From Terriglobia bacterium (GTDB lineage Bacteria > Acidobacteriota > Terriglobia > Acidiferrales > UBA7541): DNA of 64,000 nucleotides. A program made the translations under genes and the position numbers. The notes under the pieces were generated by a model. It saw only the letters and a list, made by a program, of their open reading frames with translations. It had not been told where the DNA came from and did no database searches. The stretch spans positions 434,001-498,000 of the forward strand of contig JAIQGG010000002.1 of NCBI GenBank assembly GCA_020072785.1, written 5' to 3'. Below are positions 33,134 through 40,814 of this stretch, piece after piece. How positions within the stretch are numbered: position 1 is the first letter of the stretch; every line of letters starts with the position of its first letter.

Positions 33134-33160
33134 TTGACAGTCACACCCCACTGAGATAAA
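33134..33160 (+). promoter_or_regulatory. candidate sigma-70 promoter of the TonB receptor gene
   Basis: TTGACA at 33134-33139 is a consensus -35. GATAAA at 33155-33160 is a possible -10 with a 15-bp spacer, and TGAGAT slightly upstream is another. A leader of about 55 nt follows with GGAGGGGTG at 33205-33213 before ATG 33221. Confidence 0.45.
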
Positions 33161-33220
33161 CCAAGAGGTACTTGAAACGCGCGTTGCAGTTTAAAAAGCG
33201 CTGCGGAGGGGTGTAATTCC

Positions 33221-36200
33221 ATGTCTCAGAAGAAATTAGCCGCATTGGCGGCTTCATTCGTATTCGTAGTTATGTTCGTTCTAGCGGGTTCGCCAGGCAG
33301 CACACACGCACAAGGAGTAACGGCAACGCTGAGCGGCCGGATCCTGGACGCCTCCGGCGGAAGTGTGGCCAAGGCTTCGGTTACCATCGTCAACACGGCG
33401 ACGGGGTTTACGCGCACCGTTCAGAGTTCGGACGCTGGTGAATACTTTATCCCGGCGCTGCCGGCCGGCGACTACAGCGTCAGCGTCGAGTTCACGGGCT
33501 TTCGCAAGCAGACCAAGAACATCACGCTGCAGGTGGGGCAGACGGCGGAGCTGGACTTCAGCCTGTCGCCCGGAGAAGTAGCGCAGAAGGTCGAGGTGGA
33601 AGCGACCTCGGAACTGGCGGAGCCCACGCGCACGCAGGTGAGCACGGTGATCACCGAGCGGCAGATCGTGAACCTGCCGGTGAACGGCCGCGAATTCATC
33701 AACTTCGCGCTGCTCTCCCCGGCCGTGACCATCGGGGACACCACCGCCGGGAATACCGACGTGATCGTGGAGCCGGTGACCAAGCTGTCCTTCGCGGGGC
33801 AGAACATCCACTACAACTTCATCGCCGTGGACGGCGCGGACGACATCTCGACGGCGTCGGGAATCCAGCGCGGCACGCCGCCGCAGGAGTCGGTGCGCGA
33901 ATTCCGCGTGATCAACTCGGATTATTCGGCGGAGTTCGGGCGGGCCGTGGGCGGCATCGTGAACATCATCACGCGCAGCGGCACCAACGACTGGCACGGC
34001 ACACTGTACGAATATTTCCGCAACAACAAGATGGACGCCGTCAACCTGCTGCAGGCGACGGGCGCGCACGTGCTGCGGCAGAACCAGTTCGGCGCGGCCA
34101 TCGGCGGGCCGGTGCAGAAGGACAAGACGTTCCTGTACGCCAACTACGAAGGGCAGCGGCGCGGGGAATCGCCGTTCTACAACTCGGCGGTGCTGGCGAA
34201 TATTGATGCCATCAACCTGGTGAAGACGACGGTGTATGGCCTGCCGGCGGAACCGGTGCTGGGCAGCGTCCTGCGCACCAACGACAGCGACAACGGTTTC
34301 GCCCGGCTGGACCACAGCTTCGGCGAGAAGCACAACCTGTACGTGCGTTACTTCGTGAACGAGGGACGGCTGCTCAACCAGTCGCCGCTCAACGACGGGT
34401 TCGACCTGCCGTCGGCCTACAAGAACAGCTTTTACCGCGACCAGTCGCTGGCCGGAAGCCTGGCCTCGGTCTTCACGCCGAAGCTGGTGAACGAGCTGCG
34501 CGTGCAGTTTGCGCGGCGCTCGTTCGACTTCCCGACGGTCACCACGCAGCCGCACCTGGAAGTTTCCAATATCTTTGCGGTAGGCGTGAACCGCGGCAAC
34601 CCGGATTTTTACCGGGAGTCGCGGTTCGAGGTCGTGGATAACGTCACGCGCACCATGGATAAGCACACGCTTTCCTTCGGCGGAAATTACAACTGGGTGC
34701 GCACGGTGGAATCCTTCCCGCTGTTCTATCCCTTCGAGGCCGATTTTCCGAATATCGACGCTTTCCTCGGCAACGACGGGGCCGTCACCGGATGCACGCC
34801 CGGCGTGATCGCGGCGGGCTGCCAGCATCCCAACGTGATTTTCTTCGAGCGCTTTGACGCGGCGTCCAACTACACCGAGCCGACAATCAACACTTCGGTG
34901 TATCAGGGCACGTCATTTGCGCCGGCGATCCGCAACCAGGCGGAGGGCTCGCTGGACCACACCTACGACGGTCTTTACCTGCAGGACAAGTGGCGGGCCA
35001 CGAGCAAACTGACGCTGAACGGCGGCATCCGCTGGGAGTGGGAGACCTGGCCTTCGAACGTGCTGAACACGCAGTGGAAGAACTTCGATCCGCGCGTGGG
35101 CATGGCCTACAACCTGGGCACGAAGCGCAACGTGGTGCTGCGCGGAGGCTTTGGTCTGTTCCACGGCATGATTCCCTCGCCACTGCTGGCCTGCCAGCGG
35201 CCGTCGTGCGGCGGGACGCTGGGGAAGTATCCGAATCGTCCGTTTGAGAATTCGCTGGACGCGGCGACGCGACTGTTCGCCTTTGCCAGCGCACCGGACA
35301 TCACGGCTTACGGCCTCACACAGATGCTGACGACCGGCACATATCCTGACGCGGTGCCCTTCCCGGACGTTTGCTTCCCGGGGGAAACGACGCTGGCGCA
35401 GTGCGCGTTCTTCGGCGATGCCACGGTCGTGCGCTTCATACAGGATCACAAGAACCCCTACGGCATCCAGGCCAGCCTGGCGATCGAGTTCGAACCGCTG
35501 CCGGATACTTCGGTCAGCATCAGCGGGCTCCATGTGCGCGGCGTGCATCTCGGCAGCTTTTACAACGTCAACCAGCCGGATCCGACGGGCACCATGACGC
35601 TGCATGACTCGCAGGGAAATACGGGCGAGAAGAACATCTACTGCAGCTTTGCTCCGGCCTGCCCCTTCACTCCAGGGGCGCGGGATCCACGCTGGGGGAT
35701 CTATTTCGAGGCGACCTCGCGGTGGGATTCGATTTACGACGGGTTGCTGGTTAACGTGAACAAGCGGCTGAGTCACAACTTTGCTTACGGAGCCAGCTAT
35801 ACTTGGTCCAAGAGCATCGACGACGGGCCGAACCCGAGCTTCGTGCTCATCCCGCAGGACAGCCAGAACTTCCGGGCCGAGCGCGCCCTCTCGAGCGACG
35901 ACGTGCGGCAGCGGCTGGTGCTGAACGGCACGGTCTCCACGCCCAAGAGCTGGGGCATGGCCGGGCGCGACTTCCTGCTCAGCACCATCGTGACGATCCA
36001 GTCGCCGATGCGCTTCACGAAGTTCGCGGGCTTTGACGCCAACGGGGACATCTTCGGCAACAACGACCGCGTGGGCATCGAGCCGCGCAATACCTTCGCC
36101 GGGGATAATTTCCGCACGGTGGATTTGCGCATCTCCCGGTCGTTTGTCTTTAAGGAAAAGAAGAGCGTGGAACTGATGTTTGAAGCGTTTAACCTGGCCA

Positions 36201-36388
36201 ACACGCTGAATGTCCGCTTCTTCAACACCGTGTATGGGGCGTCGGACTTCTGCCCGGTCAATCCGACGGCGTTCGGATGCGCCGGGCCGACCCCCTATCC
36301 GGAAGGTTCGCCGAACCAGTTCTACGGCACGCCGCGCGCGGTAAACAACCCGCGGCAACTGCAGCTGGCGGTGAAGTTCAGCTTCTAA
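33221..36388 (+). CDS. TonB-dependent receptor with carboxypeptidase regulatory domain
   Basis: A 1055-residue outer-membrane transporter. The signal peptide ends '...GSPGSTHAQ'. Residues about 33-120 are a CarboxypepD_reg fold ('ATLSGRILDASGGSVAKASV', 'GDYSVSVEFTGFRKQTKNIT'). A plug domain follows ('VITERQIVNLPVNGREFINF', 'REFRVINSDYSAEFGRAVGG'), then a long 22-strand barrel closing with 'NPRQLQLAVKFSF', the C-terminal Phe recognised by the BAM complex. This Oar/acidobacterial SusC-like type is greatly expanded in Acidobacteriota and imports unknown large nutrients or peptides. It has its own promoter and a strong terminator, so it is monocistronic. Confidence 0.93.
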   Translation: MSQKKLAALAASFVFVVMFVLAGSPGSTHAQGVTATLSGRILDASGGSVAKASVTIVNTATGFTRTVQSSDAGEYFIPALPAGDYSVSVEFTGFRKQTKNITLQVGQTAELDFSLSPGEVAQKVEVEATSELAEPTRTQVSTVITERQIVNLPVNGREFINFALLSPAVTIGDTTAGNTDVIVEPVTKLSFAGQNIHYNFIAVDGADDISTASGIQRGTPPQESVREFRVINSDYSAEFGRAVGGIVNIITRSGTNDWHGTLYEYFRNNKMDAVNLLQATGAHVLRQNQFGAAIGGPVQKDKTFLYANYEGQRRGESPFYNSAVLANIDAINLVKTTVYGLPAEPVLGSVLRTNDSDNGFARLDHSFGEKHNLYVRYFVNEGRLLNQSPLNDGFDLPSAYKNSFYRDQSLAGSLASVFTPKLVNELRVQFARRSFDFPTVTTQPHLEVSNIFAVGVNRGNPDFYRESRFEVVDNVTRTMDKHTLSFGGNYNWVRTVESFPLFYPFEADFPNIDAFLGNDGAVTGCTPGVIAAGCQHPNVIFFERFDAASNYTEPTINTSVYQGTSFAPAIRNQAEGSLDHTYDGLYLQDKWRATSKLTLNGGIRWEWETWPSNVLNTQWKNFDPRVGMAYNLGTKRNVVLRGGFGLFHGMIPSPLLACQRPSCGGTLGKYPNRPFENSLDAATRLFAFASAPDITAYGLTQMLTTGTYPDAVPFPDVCFPGETTLAQCAFFGDATVVRFIQDHKNPYGIQASLAIEFEPLPDTSVSISGLHVRGVHLGSFYNVNQPDPTGTMTLHDSQGNTGEKNIYCSFAPACPFTPGARDPRWGIYFEATSRWDSIYDGLLVNVNKRLSHNFAYGASYTWSKSIDDGPNPSFVLIPQDSQNFRAERALSSDDVRQRLVLNGTVSTPKSWGMAGRDFLLSTIVTIQSPMRFTKFAGFDANGDIFGNNDRVGIEPRNTFAGDNFRTVDLRISRSFVFKEKKSVELMFEAFNLANTLNVRFFNTVYGASDFCPVNPTAFGCAGPTPYPEGSPNQFYGTPRAVNNPRQLQLAVKFSF

Positions 36389-36444
36389 CCCCTCGCGCAA
36401 GGGCAGTTCGCGAGGGCCGTTCGAACACGAGAATGGAATGGAGG

Positions 36445-36480
36445 AGGCCCGGCTGCAGCGGTGAGGCAGCCGGGCCTTGT
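36445..36480 (+). terminator. Rho-independent terminator of the TonB receptor gene
   Basis: AGGCCCGGCTGC at 36445-36456 pairs perfectly with GCAGCCGGGCCT at 36466-36477 around a 9-nt loop, followed by TGTTCC. The stem is very strong but the T-run is short. Confidence 0.75.
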
Positions 36481-36512
36481 TCCGTCCGCCGGAGGTCCCA
36501 CCGGGTTCTGCC

Positions 36513-37643
36513 ATGACACCACAAATCAGCGCTTCTCCCGCGATCGCCGCGGAGTTCGCCCCGCTCAGTGCGCGCCGCCTGCTGGTTCTCGGCGGCATTG
36601 GGCTGATCCTCGCCGGAATGATCTTCGGCGACATCTTTGCGGTCTTCTTGCTGCACCAGAACGCGGCACGGGTCGGCGAAAGCCTCGCCGGCGCAACGCA
36701 GGCCGCGCTGGCCGGGGATCCCGCGGGCGTACTGGCGAACTTCCACAGCGTCGGGGGCTTCCTGGAAAATCGCGGCACCAAGGTGGACACCCACGTGCAC
36801 ATGATCGGCTTCGGCTATCTGGCGCTGATGCTGGCGGTGGTGCAGCCGTGGATCGCGCTGTGCGAGACGGCCAGGAAGCGCCTGGCCGCGCTGTTTCTCT
36901 TCGGCGCGGTGCTGCTCCCGGCCGGCGTCTTCCTGATTCATTACGTGGGGCTGGCCTACAGCCCGCTGGAGAGCATTGGCTGGGCGAGCATCTTCGCGGA
37001 CCTTGGCGGCTTCTTCGTGCTGGTGGCGGCCGCGGTGTCCTTGTGGGGGCTGTGGCGGCATTTTTCGGATGCGGCGCGGCCGGCGGTGCAGGATGCGCTG
37101 CTGACGAATCGCAATGCGGCGAGCCGGCTGTTGCTGACCGGCGGTGTGCTGCTCATCCTGATTGGGTTTCTGCATGGCGCCTGGTATGCGGCCGCGGACC
37201 TCTACAGGCACGAAAGCACCGACTACAACCTGCTCTCGCAGATGGCCGCCGGAGCCGCGGCGCGCGATGCCGCCGTGGTGAACAAGGCACTGGGCGAGTA
37301 CGGCCAATTGCAGGGCGAGAAGGCCGTCAACATCGCGGCACATGCGCACAGCATCGAATTCGGGCTGCTGGCGATTCTGCTGGCTTTCTTCCAGCCCTAT
37401 GTGGACCTGCGCGACGTCTGGAGGCGGCGCTGGGCCGGCGTGCTGCTGCTAGGCTCGCTGCTGCTGCCGGTCTGCGTGCTGCTGGAGTTGCGCTACGGGC
37501 TGCTGGCGGGCGGGTTTGCGGATAGCGGCGGGCTGCTGGTGATCGTCGCGCTGTTCGCGATGTGGATCGGGATTGTGCGCTACACGGGTGAGCTGGACGC
37601 CGCGCCGGGAAGCGCTGCAGGGAAGACGGGGGGTGTCCGATGA
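36513..37643 (+). CDS. polytopic membrane protein, two copies of a His-rich module
   Basis: A 376-residue membrane protein that I do not recognise as a named family. It is an internal duplication. Module 1 (about 22-190) runs from 'RRLLVLGGIGLILAGMIFGD' through 'VDTHVHMIGFGYLALMLAVV'. Module 2 (about 205-360) runs from 'SRLLLTGGVLLILIGFLHGA' through 'NIAAHAHSIEFGLLAILLAF'. Each has four likely helices, an extracytoplasmic loop of about 45 residues after helix 1, and an HxH pair at the start of helix 2. Membrane His pairs like these can bind haem or metal. The gene ends with ATGA overlapping the next gene, which carries a third copy. GGAGG lies 18 bp before the start. Confidence 0.8.
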   Translation: MTPQISASPAIAAEFAPLSARRLLVLGGIGLILAGMIFGDIFAVFLLHQNAARVGESLAGATQAALAGDPAGVLANFHSVGGFLENRGTKVDTHVHMIGFGYLALMLAVVQPWIALCETARKRLAALFLFGAVLLPAGVFLIHYVGLAYSPLESIGWASIFADLGGFFVLVAAAVSLWGLWRHFSDAARPAVQDALLTNRNAASRLLLTGGVLLILIGFLHGAWYAAADLYRHESTDYNLLSQMAAGAAARDAAVVNKALGEYGQLQGEKAVNIAAHAHSIEFGLLAILLAFFQPYVDLRDVWRRRWAGVLLLGSLLLPVCVLLELRYGLLAGGFADSGGLLVIVALFAMWIGIVRYTGELDAAPGSAAGKTGGVR

Positions 37644-38131
37644 GCGGGGCGCGGCGGTTGCTGATTCTCGGCGGCTTGGCCCTGATCATCTGGGGCATGG
37701 GCTATGGCCTCTGGTATGCCGTCTTTGCGGAGCACCAGGCGCTCGACGGCATCGGGGCGTCGCTGGCCACGGGCTTTGCCGGAGCCGCCAGTCACGACGG
37801 GGCGGCGGCGCAAGCGGCGCTGAGCCGGTACAGAGAAGTGAAGTACGTCTACGACCGCCAGGTGGACATTCACAGCCACTGGATCGGGCTGGCGATGCTG
37901 CTCATCGTGCTGGGGATCGCCTACGAGCGGGTGGCGCTGGGCGAGCGGCTGCGCTATTTGCTGGCGGTGGGCTTGCTGCTGGGCGCGGTGATTTTTCCGC
38001 TGGGCGTTCTGCTGCAGACCCTGAACCATGGTGCCGGGCCGCGCGCCGTGGCCGCGCTGGGGGCGGCGCTGGTGATCGGATCGCTGGGGGGCATGGCGCT
38101 GGGCTTCGCGCGCGGGCGCACGGCGTCCTGA
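37640..38131 (+). CDS. membrane protein, single copy of the same module
   Basis: A 163-residue protein that aligns over its full length with each half of the preceding protein: 'RRLLILGGLALIIWGMGYGL' at the start, an extracytoplasmic loop, 'QVDIHSHWIGLAMLLIVLGI' with the HxH pair, and 'LLLGAVIFPLGVLLQTLNHG' as helix 3. Start 37640 overlaps the previous stop (ATGA), indicating translational coupling and probably one complex made of 2+1 modules. No known family comes to mind. The chemistry is unknown; a haem- or metal-binding membrane protein is one guess, an ion or lipid channel another. Confidence 0.78.
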   Translation: MSGARRLLILGGLALIIWGMGYGLWYAVFAEHQALDGIGASLATGFAGAASHDGAAAQAALSRYREVKYVYDRQVDIHSHWIGLAMLLIVLGIAYERVALGERLRYLLAVGLLLGAVIFPLGVLLQTLNHGAGPRAVAALGAALVIGSLGGMALGFARGRTAS

Positions 38132-38164
38132 CGGGACGCTCTCTGCTGAGACAAGCCGGGATGG

Positions 38165-38758
38165 TTACCGGCGGGCGAGGAACTTGCGCAGGCAGGCGCG
38201 ATAGCTCTCCGGCGTCGCGAAATCCGCGAAAATGGCCGCCGTGCGCACGTCCACCTGACGCACACGCCGCGGCTCGCGGTAGATGACTTCGCGCGCGGTT
38301 CTTGCCCGGAAAAACTCGGGGAGGACGCTGGCGGCGATGAGCAGCGGGTGTCCCGTCGCGCTCCGGTGCCGCGGCAGGACGATGGCCTCGCGCGCATTGC
38401 GGGCGCGGAAAGCCCGCACCAGCCGCTGGATGGTCTGGCGGCGCAAGAGAGGCTGATCCACCGGGTAGAGCAGAATGGCCGCGCCGGCGGGGACGCGCCG
38501 CAGGGCGCAGAGCAGGGAACTCAGCTGGCCGGAACGCCACCGCCGGTTGACCACCAGGCGCGCGCCGCGCGGCACCGCCGGGCGGATCTGCTCCGCGTCG
38601 CAACCCAGCACCACGATGGGATGCGCGAGGCCGGCGCAGTTCTCCACAGCGATGGCCAGCGCGGTCTTGCGGCCGAAAACGGCCAGCGGCCGGGGGAAGC
38701 CGAGGCGCCCGGAGCTGCCTGCGGCGAGGAGAACGGGGACGATTTTTTCCTGGGTCAT
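38165..38758 (-). CDS. mocA: MocA/MobA-like nucleotidyltransferase
   Basis: A 197-residue NTP transferase. The nucleotide loop is 'VPVLLAAGSSGRLGFPRPLA', where family members usually have a Lys near the end of the loop and here Pro-Arg-Pro is found. The metal site is in 'LLYPVDQPLLRRQT', and 'RHRSATGHPLLIA' is typical of MocA proteins, which make molybdopterin cytosine dinucleotide. That cofactor is the one used by xanthine-dehydrogenase-family enzymes such as the divergently transcribed hydroxylase next door, so the two probably act together. The start is ATG at 38758. The terminal 'CLRKFLARR' is short, giving a compact protein. Confidence 0.83.
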   Translation of the reverse strand: MTQEKIVPVLLAAGSSGRLGFPRPLAVFGRKTALAIAVENCAGLAHPIVVLGCDAEQIRPAVPRGARLVVNRRWRSGQLSSLLCALRRVPAGAAILLYPVDQPLLRRQTIQRLVRAFRARNAREAIVLPRHRSATGHPLLIAASVLPEFFRARTAREVIYREPRRVRQVDVRTAAIFADFATPESYRACLRKFLARR

Positions 38759-38950
38759 GGCGGTGCGAGAAAGGGCACTATAATCGAGGCTCCGGCGAAT
38801 AGCAAAAAGCCCGCCGGGGAACGCTCTGAAACGCGCGTTTCTTTCCGGCCTTTCCGCCCTTGCCTCTTGGCCGCATTCGCACTAGAATTCTTTGGCGCCG
38901 CGTTCTGCAGTCCTCATCTTGCAACCGAGTCCGCGGGCACTGGCTCCGGC

Positions 38951-39874
38951 ATGGGGCCGACAGGGATCACTGTGTACTCTCATCCATTCCGCTATCACCG
39001 GGCAGAAACGCTCCCGAGCGCCGTGCAGCTTCTGCAGGAGCTTGGGGAGGAAGCCAAGCTCATTGCCGGAGGGCAGAGCCTGATTCCGCTGATGAAGATG
39101 CGCCTGGCGCGTCCGGCCGCGCTGATTGACATCAACCACATTCCCGGCTTGAGCGGGATCGAGCGCCACGACGGGGAGATCCGTCTGGGGGCGCTGGCGC
39201 GCCACGCGGACATTGAAGCCTCGAGCGTGGCCGCGGCGATACCCATCGTGCACGATTGCGCGGCAGGGATTGCCGACATCCAAGTGCGCAATCAGGGCAC
39301 CATCGGCGGATCGATCGCCGAAGCCGATCCCAGCGGGGATTGGGGCGCCGTGCTGCTCACACTGGAGACGCTGGTGCGCTCCTTCGGGCCGCAGGGCGAG
39401 CGCACCGTGACGCTGGAAGAGTTCATCCAGGACGCCTACACCACGGTGCTGGGGCACGACGAACTGGTGCGCGAAGTGATCGTCCGGATTCCGCCAAAGC
39501 ACAGCGGCGGGGCCTTCGTGGCCTTCAAGCGCAGCGCGCCGGTATATGCCACGGCGAACGCCGCGGTGCAGCTGACGCTGGGCGACAAGGACACCTGCAA
39601 GGACGTGCGCATCGTGCTGGGTTGCGTGGGGCTGATGGCCATTCGCGCCAGGGAAGCGGAAGCCGAACTGCGCGGCAGGCCGCTAACGGGAAAAGCGCTG
39701 CAGGCCGCCGGGGAAGCCGCGCGCGCCGCCGCCGAGCCGCAGGGCGATCTGCGGGGGTCGGCCGACTACAAACGCGTGCTGATCGGAGCGCTGGTGAAGC
39801 GCGCGATCGGCATTGCCGCGCGGCGCGCCCGCGGGGAACAGGTGGAGGCCGGACACGAATATGCCGCCCGTTGA
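38951..39874 (+). CDS. molybdenum hydroxylase FAD subunit (CoxM/XDH-B type)
   Basis: A 307-residue FAD-binding subunit of a xanthine-dehydrogenase/CO-dehydrogenase family enzyme. The first FAD motif is '[20 protein letters not shown]'. The second is '[20 protein letters not shown]', equivalent to the TIGGN..A/DP motif. The C-terminal domain ends '[17 protein letters not shown]'. It transfers electrons from the Fe-S subunit to an acceptor. The ATG at 38951 ('[13 protein letters not shown]') fits the family N-terminus, although the frame is open much further upstream. It is the first of four structural genes and its 3' end overlaps the Fe-S gene by 14 bp. Confidence 0.92.
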   Translation: MGPTGITVYSHPFRYHRAETLPSAVQLLQELGEEAKLIAGGQSLIPLMKMRLARPAALIDINHIPGLSGIERHDGEIRLGALARHADIEASSVAAAIPIVHDCAAGIADIQVRNQGTIGGSIAEADPSGDWGAVLLTLETLVRSFGPQGERTVTLEEFIQDAYTTVLGHDELVREVIVRIPPKHSGGAFVAFKRSAPVYATANAAVQLTLGDKDTCKDVRIVLGCVGLMAIRAREAEAELRGRPLTGKALQAAGEAARAAAEPQGDLRGSADYKRVLIGALVKRAIGIAARRARGEQVEAGHEYAAR

Positions 39875-40355
39875 ACATACCGAGAAAGTGACCGTACGCA
39901 TCCGCGTGAACGGGGAACCGCGCGAGGCGCGCGTGGAAGCGCGCACGCTGCTCGTGGATTTTCTGCGCGAGGAACTCAGCCTGACCGGAACGCACATCGG
40001 CTGCGACACGACCTACTGCGGGGCCTGCACCGTACTGCTGAACGGGCGCTCGGTGAAATCCTGCACGCTGTTTGCGGTGATGGCCGACGGCGGGGAGATC
40101 ACCACGGTCGAGGGCCTGGCCAGCGACGGGAAGCTGCACCCCATCCAGGAGGCCTTCGCGGACTGCCACGGCCTGCAGTGCGGCTACTGCACGCCCGGGC
40201 TGCTGATGTCCACGCTGCACCTGCTGGAGAAGAACCCGAAGCCCAGCGAGAAGGAAATCCGCAAGGGCATCGCCGGGAACACCTGCCGCTGCACCGGCTA
40301 TCAGAACATTCTGAAGGCCATTCGCGCCGCCGCGACGGCGATGGAGAAGCGCTAA
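39861..40355 (+). CDS. molybdenum hydroxylase 2Fe-2S subunit (CoxS type)
   Basis: A 164-residue electron-transfer subunit with two [2Fe-2S] clusters. The N-terminal plant-type ferredoxin motif is '[16 protein letters not shown]', with the fourth Cys in 'VKSCTLF'. The C-terminal helical cluster motif is '[13 protein letters not shown]', then 'CRCTGYQNI'. All eight Cys are present. The ATG at 39861 ('[12 protein letters not shown]') lies inside the end of the FAD-subunit gene, consistent with coupled translation. Length and order (FAD, Fe-S, CoxG, Mo) match the CO-dehydrogenase family layout, but this does not make it a CO dehydrogenase. Confidence 0.93.
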   Translation: MPPVEHTEKVTVRIRVNGEPREARVEARTLLVDFLREELSLTGTHIGCDTTYCGACTVLLNGRSVKSCTLFAVMADGGEITTVEGLASDGKLHPIQEAFADCHGLQCGYCTPGLLMSTLHLLEKNPKPSEKEIRKGIAGNTCRCTGYQNILKAIRAAATAMEKR

Positions 40356-40358
40356 GCC

Positions 40359-40799
40359 ATGGAGATCAAGTTTGGCGGGGATTTTGTGGTGCGCAAGACG
40401 CCCGAGCAGGTCTACGACTTCCTGGTGGATCCCAACCGGTTCTGCCCGCTGCTGCCCGATTACCAGAGCAAGGAAATCGTGGACGACAAGAATTTCGTGG
40501 TGAAGCTCAGCGTGGGCATCTCGCACATCCGCGGCACGGCTACGGTGAAGCTGGGGCTGATCGAGTCGGACCGAGCGAAGCACGCCGTGTACGAAGGGAA
40601 GGCCGATGTTCCGGGCGGCTCGGCGACGCTGCGCGCCGGTTTTGAGCTGGAAACCGCGCCGGACGGCACGAAGGTGGTCTGGAGCGGGCAGTCCAATATC
40701 GTGGGGCGCATCGCCTCGTTGGCTGGGGGCCTGCTCGAGCCATTGGCCAAGAAGAACATCCAAAAGATGATTGACCAGTTGCAAAAGGCGCTTGCCTAA
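40359..40799 (+). CDS. CoxG-like SRPBCC protein
   Basis: A 146-residue SRPBCC-fold protein of the CoxG family. The pattern 'EIKFGGDFVVRKTPEQVYDF' with 'LVDPNRFCPLLPDYQSKEIV' is the family start. 'GSATLRAGFELETAPDGTKV' is the central sheet, and the C-terminal helix is 'LEPLAKKNIQKMIDQLQKAL'. In CO-dehydrogenase operons CoxG is thought to recruit or anchor the enzyme at the membrane. Here it sits between the Fe-S and Mo subunit genes, 3 bp after the former. There is no C-terminal membrane anchor, so it may act as a soluble partner or substrate-binding protein. Confidence 0.87.
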   Translation: MEIKFGGDFVVRKTPEQVYDFLVDPNRFCPLLPDYQSKEIVDDKNFVVKLSVGISHIRGTATVKLGLIESDRAKHAVYEGKADVPGGSATLRAGFELETAPDGTKVVWSGQSNIVGRIASLAGGLLEPLAKKNIQKMIDQLQKALA

Positions 40800-40814
40800 G
40801 CGCAGGGATAAACC

